Assembly (NCBI GenBank): GCA_021299835.1
Contig: JAJTER010000035.1
Location: forward strand, 1 to 33,470
Direction of reading: 5' to 3'
Length of the DNA: 33,470 bases
From: Saprospiraceae bacterium
Lineage (GTDB): Bacteria > Bacteroidota > Bacteroidia > Chitinophagales > Saprospiraceae
Shown here: one piece after another, positions 23,318-32,170 of the stretch
Position numbering within the stretch: the first letter of the stretch is position 1
Layout of the letters: each line of letters begins with the position of its first letter
Position numbers and translations under genes: made by a program
The notes under the pieces: model-generated
The model's input: the letters and a program-made list of their open reading frames with translations, nothing else
Databases searched by the model: none
Told to the model about the DNA's origin: nothing

Positions 23318-26300
23318 TATTTTACTATGTAAATTTTATCTCCTTTTGTGTGACTGCCAAATTCGGGTGCATACATGCATTGTATCGTGGTCATTCCAAG
23401 CAAGAAAGCCCCCTCTGCGTTTACTTTTACCGGATAATCAATGATGAAGGTACCTTTAGGTAAAAAATCTATAAAAAAATCTGTTCCCACATCGCTGCTA
23501 CTTTCAAAATAATACAGGCCTTCTTTAAAGACATAACCCGATAATACGCTTTCGGGTTCAAAGCCTGCGGCACGTTTGTCATTCAAATGAATGAATTCCA
23601 TATCCCTATCTGCTTTCACTGTCAATCTAACCACCAGTTTATCTCCCATTTTTACCGTATTCTTAGTATCCACAAGGGAAAGAACCTCACCTGAAGACCC
23701 TACTTTTTTCAAATAAAGAGCGCGGGAAACGGACAAAAAAGGAGAATTATACGCTTCTATTTGATTAATCTCCTTGTAATACTGCCAAAAAGCGGCACCC
23801 CACACTACATCTGACAAGTTATTTTCAATTTTTACAGACTTAACATCATTTGAAAGTTCTCCATTTTTCCAATTCTTTTGAAAAAATCCTGTGGAGGCTT
23901 CCGAGCTTTTCATGGCCAAATCAATAGATTCTGTCATTTCTTTATTGAGCTTAGGATCGAAAGAAATACTAACGGGATAGGGTTCACCCACGGCTAACTT
24001 TTCATTTCCACCGCCCAATAACGCATAAACAGCGTCAGCAGTCTCTTTGGTGGTGGACCAACTATTCGTTTGTTTATTTAATAATAAGGCCAGTTTAAGT
24101 TCCGCTAAATGTTGGTTCATAAATCCAGTTTCTGAGAAAGCTTCGATGAGTAACGCTTGAATTTCGACTTGATTTTCATACCATCGAAAGCCATTTTTTA
24201 TTTTCCAGTACATGCCTAAATCTTTAGATTTAATGGCCCGGTCATTTAAGCTGTATATCACTTTTTTTGCCATATCCATTTCACCGTTTCTATACCAGAA
24301 AAGTGCCAGTTGACCTCGTTGTAAAAGACTCATAGTTAGCCATTTTTTCTTTGCAAGGGCATCAAAATAGGCTAATGCCTCCTTAACCTGACTATTTACA
24401 ACCCTGTCTTTAAAGAAACTTTGCGTATATAAATAATGAATAATAATATCTGATAAAACGACTTCATCAGCTTTAGTTTTCACAATATCCCGATAATAAT
24501 TAAGCATCTGATCGTCACAAAATTGATTTGCATTGTCAATGAAACGCTGGGGATTATTTGGATCTAACAATCCTGATTTTTTTAATTTTCCCCATCCTCC
24601 TAAAATATACTGGGTGATATACCAATGACCATTGCCTCCAGGAAACCAGGACCAACTACCATTGGATAATTGCCTGTCTGCCAATAATTTACTCAAAGCA
24701 TTTACCTGCTTCGTCATTTTAGACACATCCAGTAATTGAGCTATTTTAAGTCGTTGCTCCTGCTCATTTTTCGCTTCGTCAACCCAGGGAGTCTCCTTTA
24801 ATAAGGCTGATTTCAAGGACTCATTTTTGTCAAGTTCAGCATTTAAAGACCCTGTATTTTTCCATTCGTCTAAAACATTTGAAATGGTCGGATATTGAGA
24901 TAACAAGTGAGTACCCAAAACATTGGCATAAAGTTTATTGAATAATTGTTCATTACCGTCATAAGGGTTCTCCATAAGATAAGGTAACGATTTCAAGGCT
25001 ATCCAAACTGGATGGGTAGTAATCTGTAAATCAAAATTTTCATTACCCAAATGATTCCCTTGGTTTTTATTTGGCCATTCAATATCTATTTTTTCGGATT
25101 TTCTTAATAGAAATGGTTTTGCTTCAGTAACTAATATTTGAGAAGGTAGTATTGGAATCCATTCTTTTATAGCATCCCCAAAATCACCCGATGCAAATTT
25201 TATAAGCAGGTTCAGACTATTCAAACCAACTTTAGCTGGGATTTTAAATGGCAAAAACGCGGGTACTGTTTTACCGGCTGGAACAGTTACAGAAATAAAT
25301 TCATCATTAAAGCCAAGCTTCGTTGTCCAATCCTGACCCGTTTCACCATGAAAGGCTTTAAAAAAAACCTTTCCCGATATATCTTCATTGGTAGTATTTG
25401 TCAACGTAACAGCATATTTAATTTCGTCACCTTCTCTTAAGAACCTTGGCGCATTGGTCTGTAGCATAACGGGTAACGTTGAAACAATGTATTTTTCAGT
25501 ATAGCCGAAAGCGATATCTGAACGGTGCGCTAAGAGCATAAATTTCCATCGGGTCAGCGCGTCATTCATGGTAAATGAAAGCTTAATATTTCCAAGACTA
25601 TCAGACTTAAGTTCCGGCATAAAAAACAGCGATTCTGAAAAATCATTCCGGATCATCGGCCCCTCTTCTGAATTATTCATTTCCATCGTTTCCTCCGACA
25701 AATTGATATTATCATTTTCTATCATACCCTCGTTTAGTATTGCCGATTCAGAAAAAGTCTGCATAGCCATTGCAGGCATAGACAGGTGTCTTTTGTTCAA
25801 TCCTCTTAAATAATTGTTTTCCTGAAAAAAAGAAAAATTATTCAACGTAGGATAATATTTATTAATCGTTTTGAATCTTAATTTTTTAAGTTGAAATGAT
25901 ACGTAAATGTCTCTTAAAACGGGTTGAGGCACTACCCAGTAAGATGGTAAATAATTACTTTTTTCAAAACCATTAAAAAACCATTCATGGGGTATAAAAG
26001 ATTCTAATGAAGCATCAAAAAGAGTTGCTACTGCTTCAACTGGCCATTTTTCACCTTTCTCCGAGGATATATTGAGTTCCCAATGAACTTTTTCACCCGG
26101 CGATACTATTTCCTTCGTCCGTTGATAAGTTACTTTTAATTTTTCCTCAGGAATGACCACTTTTATGACCTTATAAATAAAAATGGGTTCATTCTGAAAG
26201 TAGGCCATTATTTCCAATTTACCTAAACCAGCGTGCTCTTCAGCTATTGGAATTTTCAAGCGATTTACCTTCTCTACATTCACCCATTCTTTGTATATTT

Positions 26301-27486
26301 TTTCACCCAAAGTAAAGGAAACAAGGACCTTTTTAATTTCATTTGCCGCAGCAATCTTGAAATCAAGCGTGTCTGTTAAATTATAAATATCCTTCTCCAA
26401 ATGAATATCCAGCCATTTGGGTGTTGCAATGCTAACTAATTCTGAATCATATAAATAGAATAACTTTTGATCTATTTTTGTATTTACATTGGTCGATCCA
26501 TCCTTCCATTTTATTTTTACTGCATAATAACCTGGTTCAAGATTCGTCATGGGTATTTCCAACTTTTTCTCCCCATCCACAAGAAGATTATCCTCATAAA
26601 TAGTCTGTATTACTTCAAGAGAATCTAAATTATCTTCGTTAAAACAAGGGGTGTAAGGAAACAGTCGAATATAATCATCCCTGGTCATTGAGGGTAAATC
26701 AGGAAAAGGCCATTTTCTTTGGACAAAATGTTGCCTGGGTTCTTTTAAATTGACCAGGGAAATATTTACATCGCCTGATACCTTGTCCCCATTCCAATCG
26801 GTTAAAAAAAGAGACCAATCTATTGTACCCTTTTGTTTATCCCAATTTTCGGGTAACTCAACATCCAACTTAACCTTCGAGTAACCAATATTAAAAGTAA
26901 GGGTCTTTTGTTGTATTTCACCAGACGGAGAAGTTACTGTAACCTTTACTTCAAACTGAAAAGCAGGGCGTTTATCTTGACCGATAGAAATATCTGGTTT
27001 AGCAAAAAAAGGAATAATAAACGCACCTTTTTCGTTGGTTATACCTTCACCTGACGCCAAAAAACTACCAGCATCTCGGGTATAGAACCGACGCATTGAC
27101 CGCCAGTTATACGGAAACGATTTCCTATAAATTTCCCATTTTACTATGGCATTTTCAATCAATATGCCATTGAAAAAGGACACATTTCCTTTAACTTCTA
27201 AAGAATCGTCAAGCATCCCAACGGGAGCTTTTTCAAATATTATCTCAAACTGCGGACGCTTATATTCTTCTACCTGAATACTCTCCCTGTTACCACCATG
27301 GGAACTAACCAGGGTATAATTTCCCTTTACAAGGTTCAAAGGAATGTCAAAACGGCCGTTGAGTGAACCCATCTCATTAGACAGCAGGGTATTTTGGACT
27401 AACAAACTACCATTTGGATCAAAGAAAGAAATGGTTACCTCCCTATTTTCAGAAACTTTTGGTTTTTCAATGCCATTGCGCTCCAT
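23317..27486 (-). CDS. Alpha-2-macroglobulin family protein, C-terminal fragment (frameshifted)
   Basis: A 1389-residue open frame from the first ATG, but the homologous frame continues upstream through TDRKIYRPGQTIFWKAIL to about base 27540, so this is the 3' part of a gene that starts at 29317. Domains in order are MG2 (first ~90 residues with the upstream bases), further MG domains, the bait-region domain (~440-620, with ATLFDASLESF and a Met/Glu/Asn-rich variable stretch), the A2M domain near 640-700 (LSFTMNDALTRWKF), the helical thioester domain (~830-1150) and a receptor-like MG domain. The thioester motif reads PYDGNEQ (Asp843-Gln847) instead of CxEQ, so no thioester can form. Homologues act as envelope protease inhibitors. 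Confidence 0.88.
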   Translation of the reverse strand: MERNGIEKPKVSENREVTISFFDPNGSLLVQNTLLSNEMGSLNGRFDIPLNLVKGNYTLVSSHGGNRESIQVEEYKRPQFEIIFEKAPVGMLDDSLEVKGNVSFFNGILIENAIVKWEIYRKSFPYNWRSMRRFYTRDAGSFLASGEGITNEKGAFIIPFFAKPDISIGQDKRPAFQFEVKVTVTSPSGEIQQKTLTFNIGYSKVKLDVELPENWDKQKGTIDWSLFLTDWNGDKVSGDVNISLVNLKEPRQHFVQRKWPFPDLPSMTRDDYIRLFPYTPCFNEDNLDSLEVIQTIYEDNLLVDGEKKLEIPMTNLEPGYYAVKIKWKDGSTNVNTKIDQKLFYLYDSELVSIATPKWLDIHLEKDIYNLTDTLDFKIAAANEIKKVLVSFTLGEKIYKEWVNVEKVNRLKIPIAEEHAGLGKLEIMAYFQNEPIFIYKVIKVVIPEEKLKVTYQRTKEIVSPGEKVHWELNISSEKGEKWPVEAVATLFDASLESFIPHEWFFNGFEKSNYLPSYWVVPQPVLRDIYVSFQLKKLRFKTINKYYPTLNNFSFFQENNYLRGLNKRHLSMPAMAMQTFSESAILNEGMIENDNINLSEETMEMNNSEEGPMIRNDFSESLFFMPELKSDSLGNIKLSFTMNDALTRWKFMLLAHRSDIAFGYTEKYIVSTLPVMLQTNAPRFLREGDEIKYAVTLTNTTNEDISGKVFFKAFHGETGQDWTTKLGFNDEFISVTVPAGKTVPAFLPFKIPAKVGLNSLNLLIKFASGDFGDAIKEWIPILPSQILVTEAKPFLLRKSEKIDIEWPNKNQGNHLGNENFDLQITTHPVWIALKSLPYLMENPYDGNEQLFNKLYANVLGTHLLSQYPTISNVLDEWKNTGSLNAELDKNESLKSALLKETPWVDEAKNEQEQRLKIAQLLDVSKMTKQVNALSKLLADRQLSNGSWSWFPGGNGHWYITQYILGGWGKLKKSGLLDPNNPQRFIDNANQFCDDQMLNYYRDIVKTKADEVVLSDIIIHYLYTQSFFKDRVVNSQVKEALAYFDALAKKKWLTMSLLQRGQLALFWYRNGEMDMAKKVIYSLNDRAIKSKDLGMYWKIKNGFRWYENQVEIQALLIEAFSETGFMNQHLAELKLALLLNKQTNSWSTTKETADAVYALLGGGNEKLAVGEPYPVSISFDPKLNKEMTESIDLAMKSSEASTGFFQKNWKNGELSNDVKSVKIENNLSDVVWGAAFWQYYKEINQIEAYNSPFLSVSRALYLKKVGSSGEVLSLVDTKNTVKMGDKLVVRLTVKADRDMEFIHLNDKRAAGFEPESVLSGYVFKEGLYYFESSSDVGTDFFIDFLPKGTFIIDYPVKVNAEGAFLLGMTTIQCMYAPEFGSHTKGDKIYIVK
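24946..24960 (-). other. Degenerate thioester site of the macroglobulin
   Basis: The codons read Asp-Gly-Asn-Glu-Gln within LPYLMENPYDGNEQLF. Thioester-bearing homologues have Cys where Gly (GGT) stands, in a PY-x-C-x-EQ context. The surrounding residues are conserved, so the alignment is secure and the Cys is absent. Confidence 0.8.
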
Positions 27487-27535
27487 TAAAATGGCTTTCC
27501 AAAAAATGGTTTGTCCCGGTCTGTAAATCTTCCTG

Positions 27536-27545
27536 TCAGTAAAAA
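27536..27545 (-). other. Frameshift site joining the two macroglobulin fragments
   Basis: The minus strand reads TATTTTTACTGAC. In the upstream frame this gives Tyr-Phe-Tyr-stop. Skipping one T of the T5 run (27541-27545) gives Tyr-Phe-Thr-Asp-Arg and continues as the conserved MG2 motif. So the gene carries one base too many at this run, or ribosomes shift +1 here. Confidence 0.9.
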
Positions 27546-29317
27546 TATTTGATTTTAAAACCGTTGTTAATTGTTAATTCTTCCCTATACCTTTCCCCCA
27601 TATAAAAATTCTCCTCTGTCAGTAAGGTATCTTCCCCATTCGTTATTTTGAAGTTAAAAAAACCCTGGGGCAAAGAATATGAAAGAAAACCTTGGTCATC
27701 ACTCTCTTTCCATGTTTCTTTAAAGGTAATGACAGGCGCATTAGGCGAAAAATAACCTGTCCTCACGGGGATTGCCAAAACAGTGGTACCTCCTTTAGGT
27801 TCCGTCGATTTTTTATCGAAAAATTGAAATGCTACCTTTTCAAATCCCTCATTATTAACAAAATAGCCAATGTTTGATATTTGAAAAGATAAAAAGGAAT
27901 ACTTTGTTTCATCGCTTTTAAACACATACAAGTAATGACCTACAGGGAGTCCCTCCAAAGGAATCTCAGTCACATGTTGCTGATAATCAGTAGAGGTGGG
28001 CAGAACTATTACAGCCTCTTTTTCAGGCTTTTTATCCTTTAAAAACAATTGAATGTCCTTCTCTATATACAATAATTTACTTTGCTGGAAGATTGAAAAA
28101 GAAACAGGAACGACCCCTCCTTTAAATGACTGGATATTTTGAAAAGTAACTTTTAATAAAATGGGCTGATTCGGTAACCCGTTGTCTTCTATAGTTAATG
28201 ATAAGTTTTTTACCCTGATACGTTGCAATAATTCGTTACATTTAAACGCCCCGAAGGTTTTGGGGAACTTTTTAAGAGCTTGCTCGCATAAAGCTACCGA
28301 TTCGTTTAATAATTTTTGTTTGTACTTTTCATAGGCTAACAAATAATAAGTTTCAGCCGTAGTAGCCTGGATGGGGAACTTTGCTATTAAATTTTCTAAT
28401 TCCTTACGCAATAAAACGTCTTTCTCAGCATAAATCAAATTTCGATGGACAAATAATAAACGTTGACGATCAAAATCTATTAAAATGGTAGGATCCTTAT
28501 CTAAACGATGAAAGGCTAAAACCTCCTGGAATAATAAAAGAGCTTTTCTGACAAAAGAGGTAGCATCTACCCTTGAAAAATCAATATGTATAAAAGTTTC
28601 TAAAGAGGATAAGGAGGCAGCATTTTGCAAATAGAAAACATCATCTGGCTTTATTAATCTACTCTCCTGAATAGTAAAATATTGCGTGGCACGAAAGACC
28701 AAAAAATCATAAAGCGTTTTAAAAAAATAAGTCTCTTTTGCCGGATTCAAAAAAAGTCCGTCTATTTTTTTTAGTTCAAAATTTTTAGCGTCTGGAAATG
28801 AAACACTTTTAAAATAATGTTCAGAAATAATATCTTCAAAATGTCTGATGGACCATAAATTGAGGTCATCTGGTCTTTCGCCCTCTACCTCTTTCCGATC
28901 CATCAAAGACCAGGATTCCCTTTGTAAATAATTTGCATAAAGTTCTGCTAAAATACTGTGAATGATAGCATTTTCGGGAAACCCAATAGTAAGAAGCTCT
29001 TTTTCTAACCTTTTAATTCCAAGGATGTTTCCATTTTCGTCCAACTCATTTAAATAATTTACCGTATATAGTAAAGACTTAATAAATTGCTCCGTTTCTT
29101 TATTTTCCTTTGCCAGCATATAAATGAGATCCACCTTGGAAGATGCTTCTCTAAACAATCCATTTTGATGGAGAGAATCTACTGTTTTCCATAGTTGACT
29201 GTAATTCATTGAAGGTGTTTTTTCAAATTCATGAATAGAGATTTCAACATTGGAAGTTGAAGCCCATCCGACCATTGGAAGTATAAATAAAAATGCTTTG
29301 AGAACAATACATTTCAT
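27536..29317 (-). CDS. Alpha-2-macroglobulin family protein, N-terminal fragment (frameshifted)
   Basis: A 593-residue open frame with a signal peptide (MKCIVLKAFLFILPMVGWAS) and no lipobox. Residues ~30-370 form a helical, TPR-like region (ETYYLLAYEKYKQKLLNESVALCEQALKKFP), as is usual at the start of the ~2000-residue macroglobulins of Bacteroidota. From ~375 the chain turns to beta-sandwich MG domains (LSLTIEDNGLPNQPILLKVTFQN). The frame ends KIKYFY followed by TGA, exactly where the MG2 motif FTDRKIYRPGQ continues in the next frame. Together with the downstream fragment it makes one normal-length protein, so I read this as the 5' half of a single interrupted gene. Confidence 0.88.
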   Translation of the reverse strand: MKCIVLKAFLFILPMVGWASTSNVEISIHEFEKTPSMNYSQLWKTVDSLHQNGLFREASSKVDLIYMLAKENKETEQFIKSLLYTVNYLNELDENGNILGIKRLEKELLTIGFPENAIIHSILAELYANYLQRESWSLMDRKEVEGERPDDLNLWSIRHFEDIISEHYFKSVSFPDAKNFELKKIDGLFLNPAKETYFFKTLYDFLVFRATQYFTIQESRLIKPDDVFYLQNAASLSSLETFIHIDFSRVDATSFVRKALLLFQEVLAFHRLDKDPTILIDFDRQRLLFVHRNLIYAEKDVLLRKELENLIAKFPIQATTAETYYLLAYEKYKQKLLNESVALCEQALKKFPKTFGAFKCNELLQRIRVKNLSLTIEDNGLPNQPILLKVTFQNIQSFKGGVVPVSFSIFQQSKLLYIEKDIQLFLKDKKPEKEAVIVLPTSTDYQQHVTEIPLEGLPVGHYLYVFKSDETKYSFLSFQISNIGYFVNNEGFEKVAFQFFDKKSTEPKGGTTVLAIPVRTGYFSPNAPVITFKETWKESDDQGFLSYSLPQGFFNFKITNGEDTLLTEENFYMGERYREELTINNGFKIKYFY

Positions 29318-29368
29318 GGTAAATTTTTTATTACTTGAATTAAATGGATAACGACGAAAAGGTTTAGA

Positions 29369-30424
29369 TTATTTATTTTTAAACCTGTTGATGCTAACTT
29401 CTTTGCTTAAATCCCCATTTTTATATAAAAATTCAACAAAATGATTCGCCCAATACGGCGCGAGGGAGGTTCCTTTGGTTCCTAACCCATTAAATATGAA
29501 TAATCTGGAATGGACGGGATGACGACCAATGAGAGGCCTTCTATCTTTAACCGTAGGCCGAATACCCACCAAATGTTTTAATATAGCGTAATCTTGATGA
29601 ATCATTTTAGCCACCTCACTATGGAGCAAAATTTCCGAATCTTCATCGGGCAGGAAATGAGAAAATTCCCATTTATTGGTGGCTCCTGCCCAAAGTACAT
29701 TTTCAGAAAAAGGAGAGAGAAAAAACTTGTGTTTTATGATAATATCGAGATGAACCTTATCTATTTGCACTAAAAGCGCTTCGCCTTTAGCACCGTCTAA
29801 TGGTAAAAAATCGAACCATGGATTTTGTAACATGAAATGCCCTTCACAAAAAATAATTTGTTCAGCAAATATATCTCCATATTGAACTCCATTTTCTAAA
29901 ATTACCAAAGCCTGATAATCAAATAATGCTTTAGTGTACACCCCCTTTTTAGTCCAATAATCCTCCGATTGCGTCAGAAAATCATGCCATTTAACTTGAC
30001 CACCACCAACGGTTTGACCATAACCGAGCGGTTCATTATTTATCCATTCAAACGGGGTAACATCCACAAAATCAGCAATATAATGTTTCACTAAAGGATC
30101 TGCTGTCTTGGCAAGCCAATCATTTTGCTCTGAAACCCCATGAAGGGACCTAAGAATTATTCGGGGAAAATAAAAATGGCTATTAAGCCTCTTTTCCCAT
30201 TGAAAATATTTCTTTTCAGCGTAAGGTATTAAGGTATCTACCTGCCATGATTTTATAAAATATTTTCCGGTGATGGGGTTGATAATACCTGCCGCAACGG
30301 AGGAAGATTCACCCGATTGACGTTGATGAATAATATGGAAATCGAGGTGTTCATCTTCCAACGTATGTGCCAAAACGGTACCAGCTATCCCTTGACCAAC
30401 AATTAAATATTTTACTTTTTTCAT
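29369..30424 (-). CDS. FAD-dependent oxidoreductase (D-amino-acid-oxidase type)
   Basis: A 351-residue flavoprotein. The N-terminal Rossmann motif VGQGIAGTVLAHTLE (GxGxxG at ~9-14) binds the ADP part of FAD. SSSVAAGIINPITGKYF follows, and the C-terminal VGIRPTVKDRRPLIGRHP with FNGLGTKGTSLAPYWA is the second flavin-binding patch typical of the DAO family (glycine oxidase, sarcosine oxidase, C-terminal MnmC-like proteins). There is no signal peptide, so it is cytosolic. The substrate is not evident; an amino acid or a modified-nucleoside amine are possibilities. It is on the same strand as the macroglobulin, 51 bases upstream of its start. Confidence 0.87.
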   Translation of the reverse strand: MKKVKYLIVGQGIAGTVLAHTLEDEHLDFHIIHQRQSGESSSVAAGIINPITGKYFIKSWQVDTLIPYAEKKYFQWEKRLNSHFYFPRIILRSLHGVSEQNDWLAKTADPLVKHYIADFVDVTPFEWINNEPLGYGQTVGGGQVKWHDFLTQSEDYWTKKGVYTKALFDYQALVILENGVQYGDIFAEQIIFCEGHFMLQNPWFDFLPLDGAKGEALLVQIDKVHLDIIIKHKFFLSPFSENVLWAGATNKWEFSHFLPDEDSEILLHSEVAKMIHQDYAILKHLVGIRPTVKDRRPLIGRHPVHSRLFIFNGLGTKGTSLAPYWANHFVEFLYKNGDLSKEVSINRFKNK

Positions 30425-30475
30425 GGAACAAAGGAACGAAAAAAAAACCGCTGTGAAAAAATGAAGCTACAACAG

Positions 30476-31222
30476 TTAAGGATTTATAGCAATAATTTGA
30501 AACATAGGTTTTGCTTCAGTGGCATTTAATGCATTATTTATCCATATTTCCCCATCACCAATCATAACACCTTGATAATTATTAAATAGATTGTGGGAAA
30601 AAGTTTTATTTAGTGCAGATTTAAAGGCAGTCGTGAAAATTTTATCGTATTGCAATAAAAACTGATTTTTGCTTTTTAAGTTCAGAGCCAATTTTTCGGA
30701 AATTCTGACATTTAATGGATAGAAGAGGTTAGCAGCCAACCATATTTTATCGCCCTTTGCTACCGCTTTTTTTACATTGGCCACAAATTGTTCCACTGCT
30801 GCATCTGATCCTAAAACATGAGAATATCTTTTAGCCTCTGTTCCCGAGGTAACCGATGACAATACGGATTTATATATACTTTTCACACCACCAGGCATTT
30901 TTTGCCAGCTTACCTCCAGCCTGTCCTGGTCATCGGTGAATATTTTACCTATTAATTCATCGGTGGTTTTTCCATTCAAAGAAGCTGTCAAATAAATTTC
31001 ATTTCCCTTCACATTGCCAGATAAAAGCACTTTGGGTTCATTGGCTATGGAACAATAACTACCAATAAGTTTTCCTGCTTTTAGGGTATAGAAAGAAAGT
31101 TTAATACTTTTGTCGTCCATTTTGCCCGTAAAGTCGTACCACTGATTAAGTTCCAGATCCAGGGAAAAAGAAAAAACACTGGTTTGGACTAAAAGATAAG
31201 CAACTAAAAATATTTTTTTCAT
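30476..31222 (-). CDS. Secreted protein of unknown function
   Basis: A 248-residue protein with a signal peptide (MKKIFLVAYLLVQTSVFSFS). The first half (~25-120) is a small beta domain (WYDFTGKMDDKSIKLSFYTL, GKLIGSYCS), possibly a calycin-like or meander barrel. The second half (~135-225) has the pattern VKKAVAKGDKIWLAANLFYPL, then QFLLQYDKIFTTAFKSAL, and finally GVMIGDGEIWIN. That pattern, with its invariant-looking GDGEIW end, recurs in uncharacterised secreted proteins of Gram-negatives and looks NTF2-like, but I cannot name the family. It has its own promoter box and is divergent from the lipoprotein gene. Confidence 0.72.
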   Translation of the reverse strand: MKKIFLVAYLLVQTSVFSFSLDLELNQWYDFTGKMDDKSIKLSFYTLKAGKLIGSYCSIANEPKVLLSGNVKGNEIYLTASLNGKTTDELIGKIFTDDQDRLEVSWQKMPGGVKSIYKSVLSSVTSGTEAKRYSHVLGSDAAVEQFVANVKKAVAKGDKIWLAANLFYPLNVRISEKLALNLKSKNQFLLQYDKIFTTAFKSALNKTFSHNLFNNYQGVMIGDGEIWINNALNATEAKPMFQIIAINP

Positions 31223-31244
31223 AATGCTGGCGTTTTTATCTGTG

Positions 31245-31252
31245 CAAAAGTA
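31245..31252 (-). promoter_or_regulatory. -7 promoter box (TACTTTTG) for the secreted protein
   Basis: The minus strand reads TACTTTTG, a full TAnnTTTG match, 22 bases before the start codon at 31222, within the 66-base divergent intergenic region. Confidence 0.5.
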
Positions 31253-31288
31253 CCTTAATACCTGCTAATATTGTAAATTTTTTCTGTA

Positions 31289-32170
31289 ATGATATCATCA
31301 AAACACCCATTTGCCCATTTTTATTTTTTATTGTTGCTGACATTTTCGTCCTGTTCTTTTTTAGATCAAAACGAACCTACCCCCAGTTATCTTTACATAA
31401 GCGAATTTCGTTTAAAAACCCAGGTGAATCAGGGAAGTACTTCAGAAAGGATAACTGATATCTGGTTATTTAACGATACTGAATTTTTAGGTATGTTCCC
31501 CTTGCCGGCAAAAATTCCGTTATTATTATATGGGGAACAAAATTTAACTATTCAAGCCGGCATAAAGGAAAATGGCATAGGAGCAACGCCTGAGAATTAT
31601 CCATTTTTCAACTCAATCAAAGTAAAGGTTAATTTAACAGCTTTAAAAACAGATACTTTAAAGCTGGAAACCAGCTATTTATCGACATCGAAATTTCATT
31701 TTATAGAAAATTTTGAAAATAACACCTCTTTTTTTTCTTTTCTAGTCAGCGGATTACCCGAAAACAGGGTCTTACCTTACAGTGATAACAATGTCTTTGA
31801 AGGTAAATTTTCTGGGAAAATTCAGGTAACCAAATCTGCACCAATAGTAACCGTGGGGTCAAACGCAAAATATAAAAACACCTTTAATCCAGGTCAACCG
31901 GTTTATCTTGAGATGGATTATAAAGGGGAGGCACCTTGCGTTATTGGCGTTCAATTTTATGATACTGAAAATATCGAGGAAGCAGGTATAATTGTGCCTA
32001 TTGCAGGATTTAAAGAATCAGCAGATTGGAAAAAGATATATTTTAACTTAGGAAGCACCCTTGCCTTAAGAAAATCGCTCTATTACAGAGTTATTTTTAA
32101 TACAGCGTTACCAGAGGGAAAGGAAAATGCCAATGTTCATTTTGACAATATCAAACTAATTTCTTTTTAA
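31289..32170 (+). CDS. Lipoprotein with C-terminal beta-sandwich, polysaccharide-locus associated
   Basis: A 293-residue protein with a hydrophobic N-terminus ending LTFSSCS, a usable lipobox with Cys near residue 22. The next part (~30-120) is beta-rich with ITDIWLFNDTEFLGMFPLPAKIPLL. The C-terminal part (~135-290) resembles a carbohydrate-binding-like jelly roll: FIENFENNTSF, PVYLEMDYKG, and VHFDNIKLISF at the end. I know similar lipoproteins next to polysaccharide genes in Bacteroidota but no assigned function. Its stop overlaps the start of the glycosylphosphotransferase (TAATG), so the two are translationally coupled and probably act in the same envelope pathway. Confidence 0.75.
   Translation: MISSKHPFAHFYFLLLLTFSSCSFLDQNEPTPSYLYISEFRLKTQVNQGSTSERITDIWLFNDTEFLGMFPLPAKIPLLLYGEQNLTIQAGIKENGIGATPENYPFFNSIKVKVNLTALKTDTLKLETSYLSTSKFHFIENFENNTSFFSFLVSGLPENRVLPYSDNNVFEGKFSGKIQVTKSAPIVTVGSNAKYKNTFNPGQPVYLEMDYKGEAPCVIGVQFYDTENIEEAGIIVPIAGFKESADWKKIYFNLGSTLALRKSLYYRVIFNTALPEGKENANVHFDNIKLISF

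Noticed and set aside
27487-27535. Two genuinely separate genes divided by a 49-base intergenic gap in the macroglobulin region
   Set aside because: The gap encodes the conserved MG2 motif in the downstream frame, so it is coding sequence of one gene.
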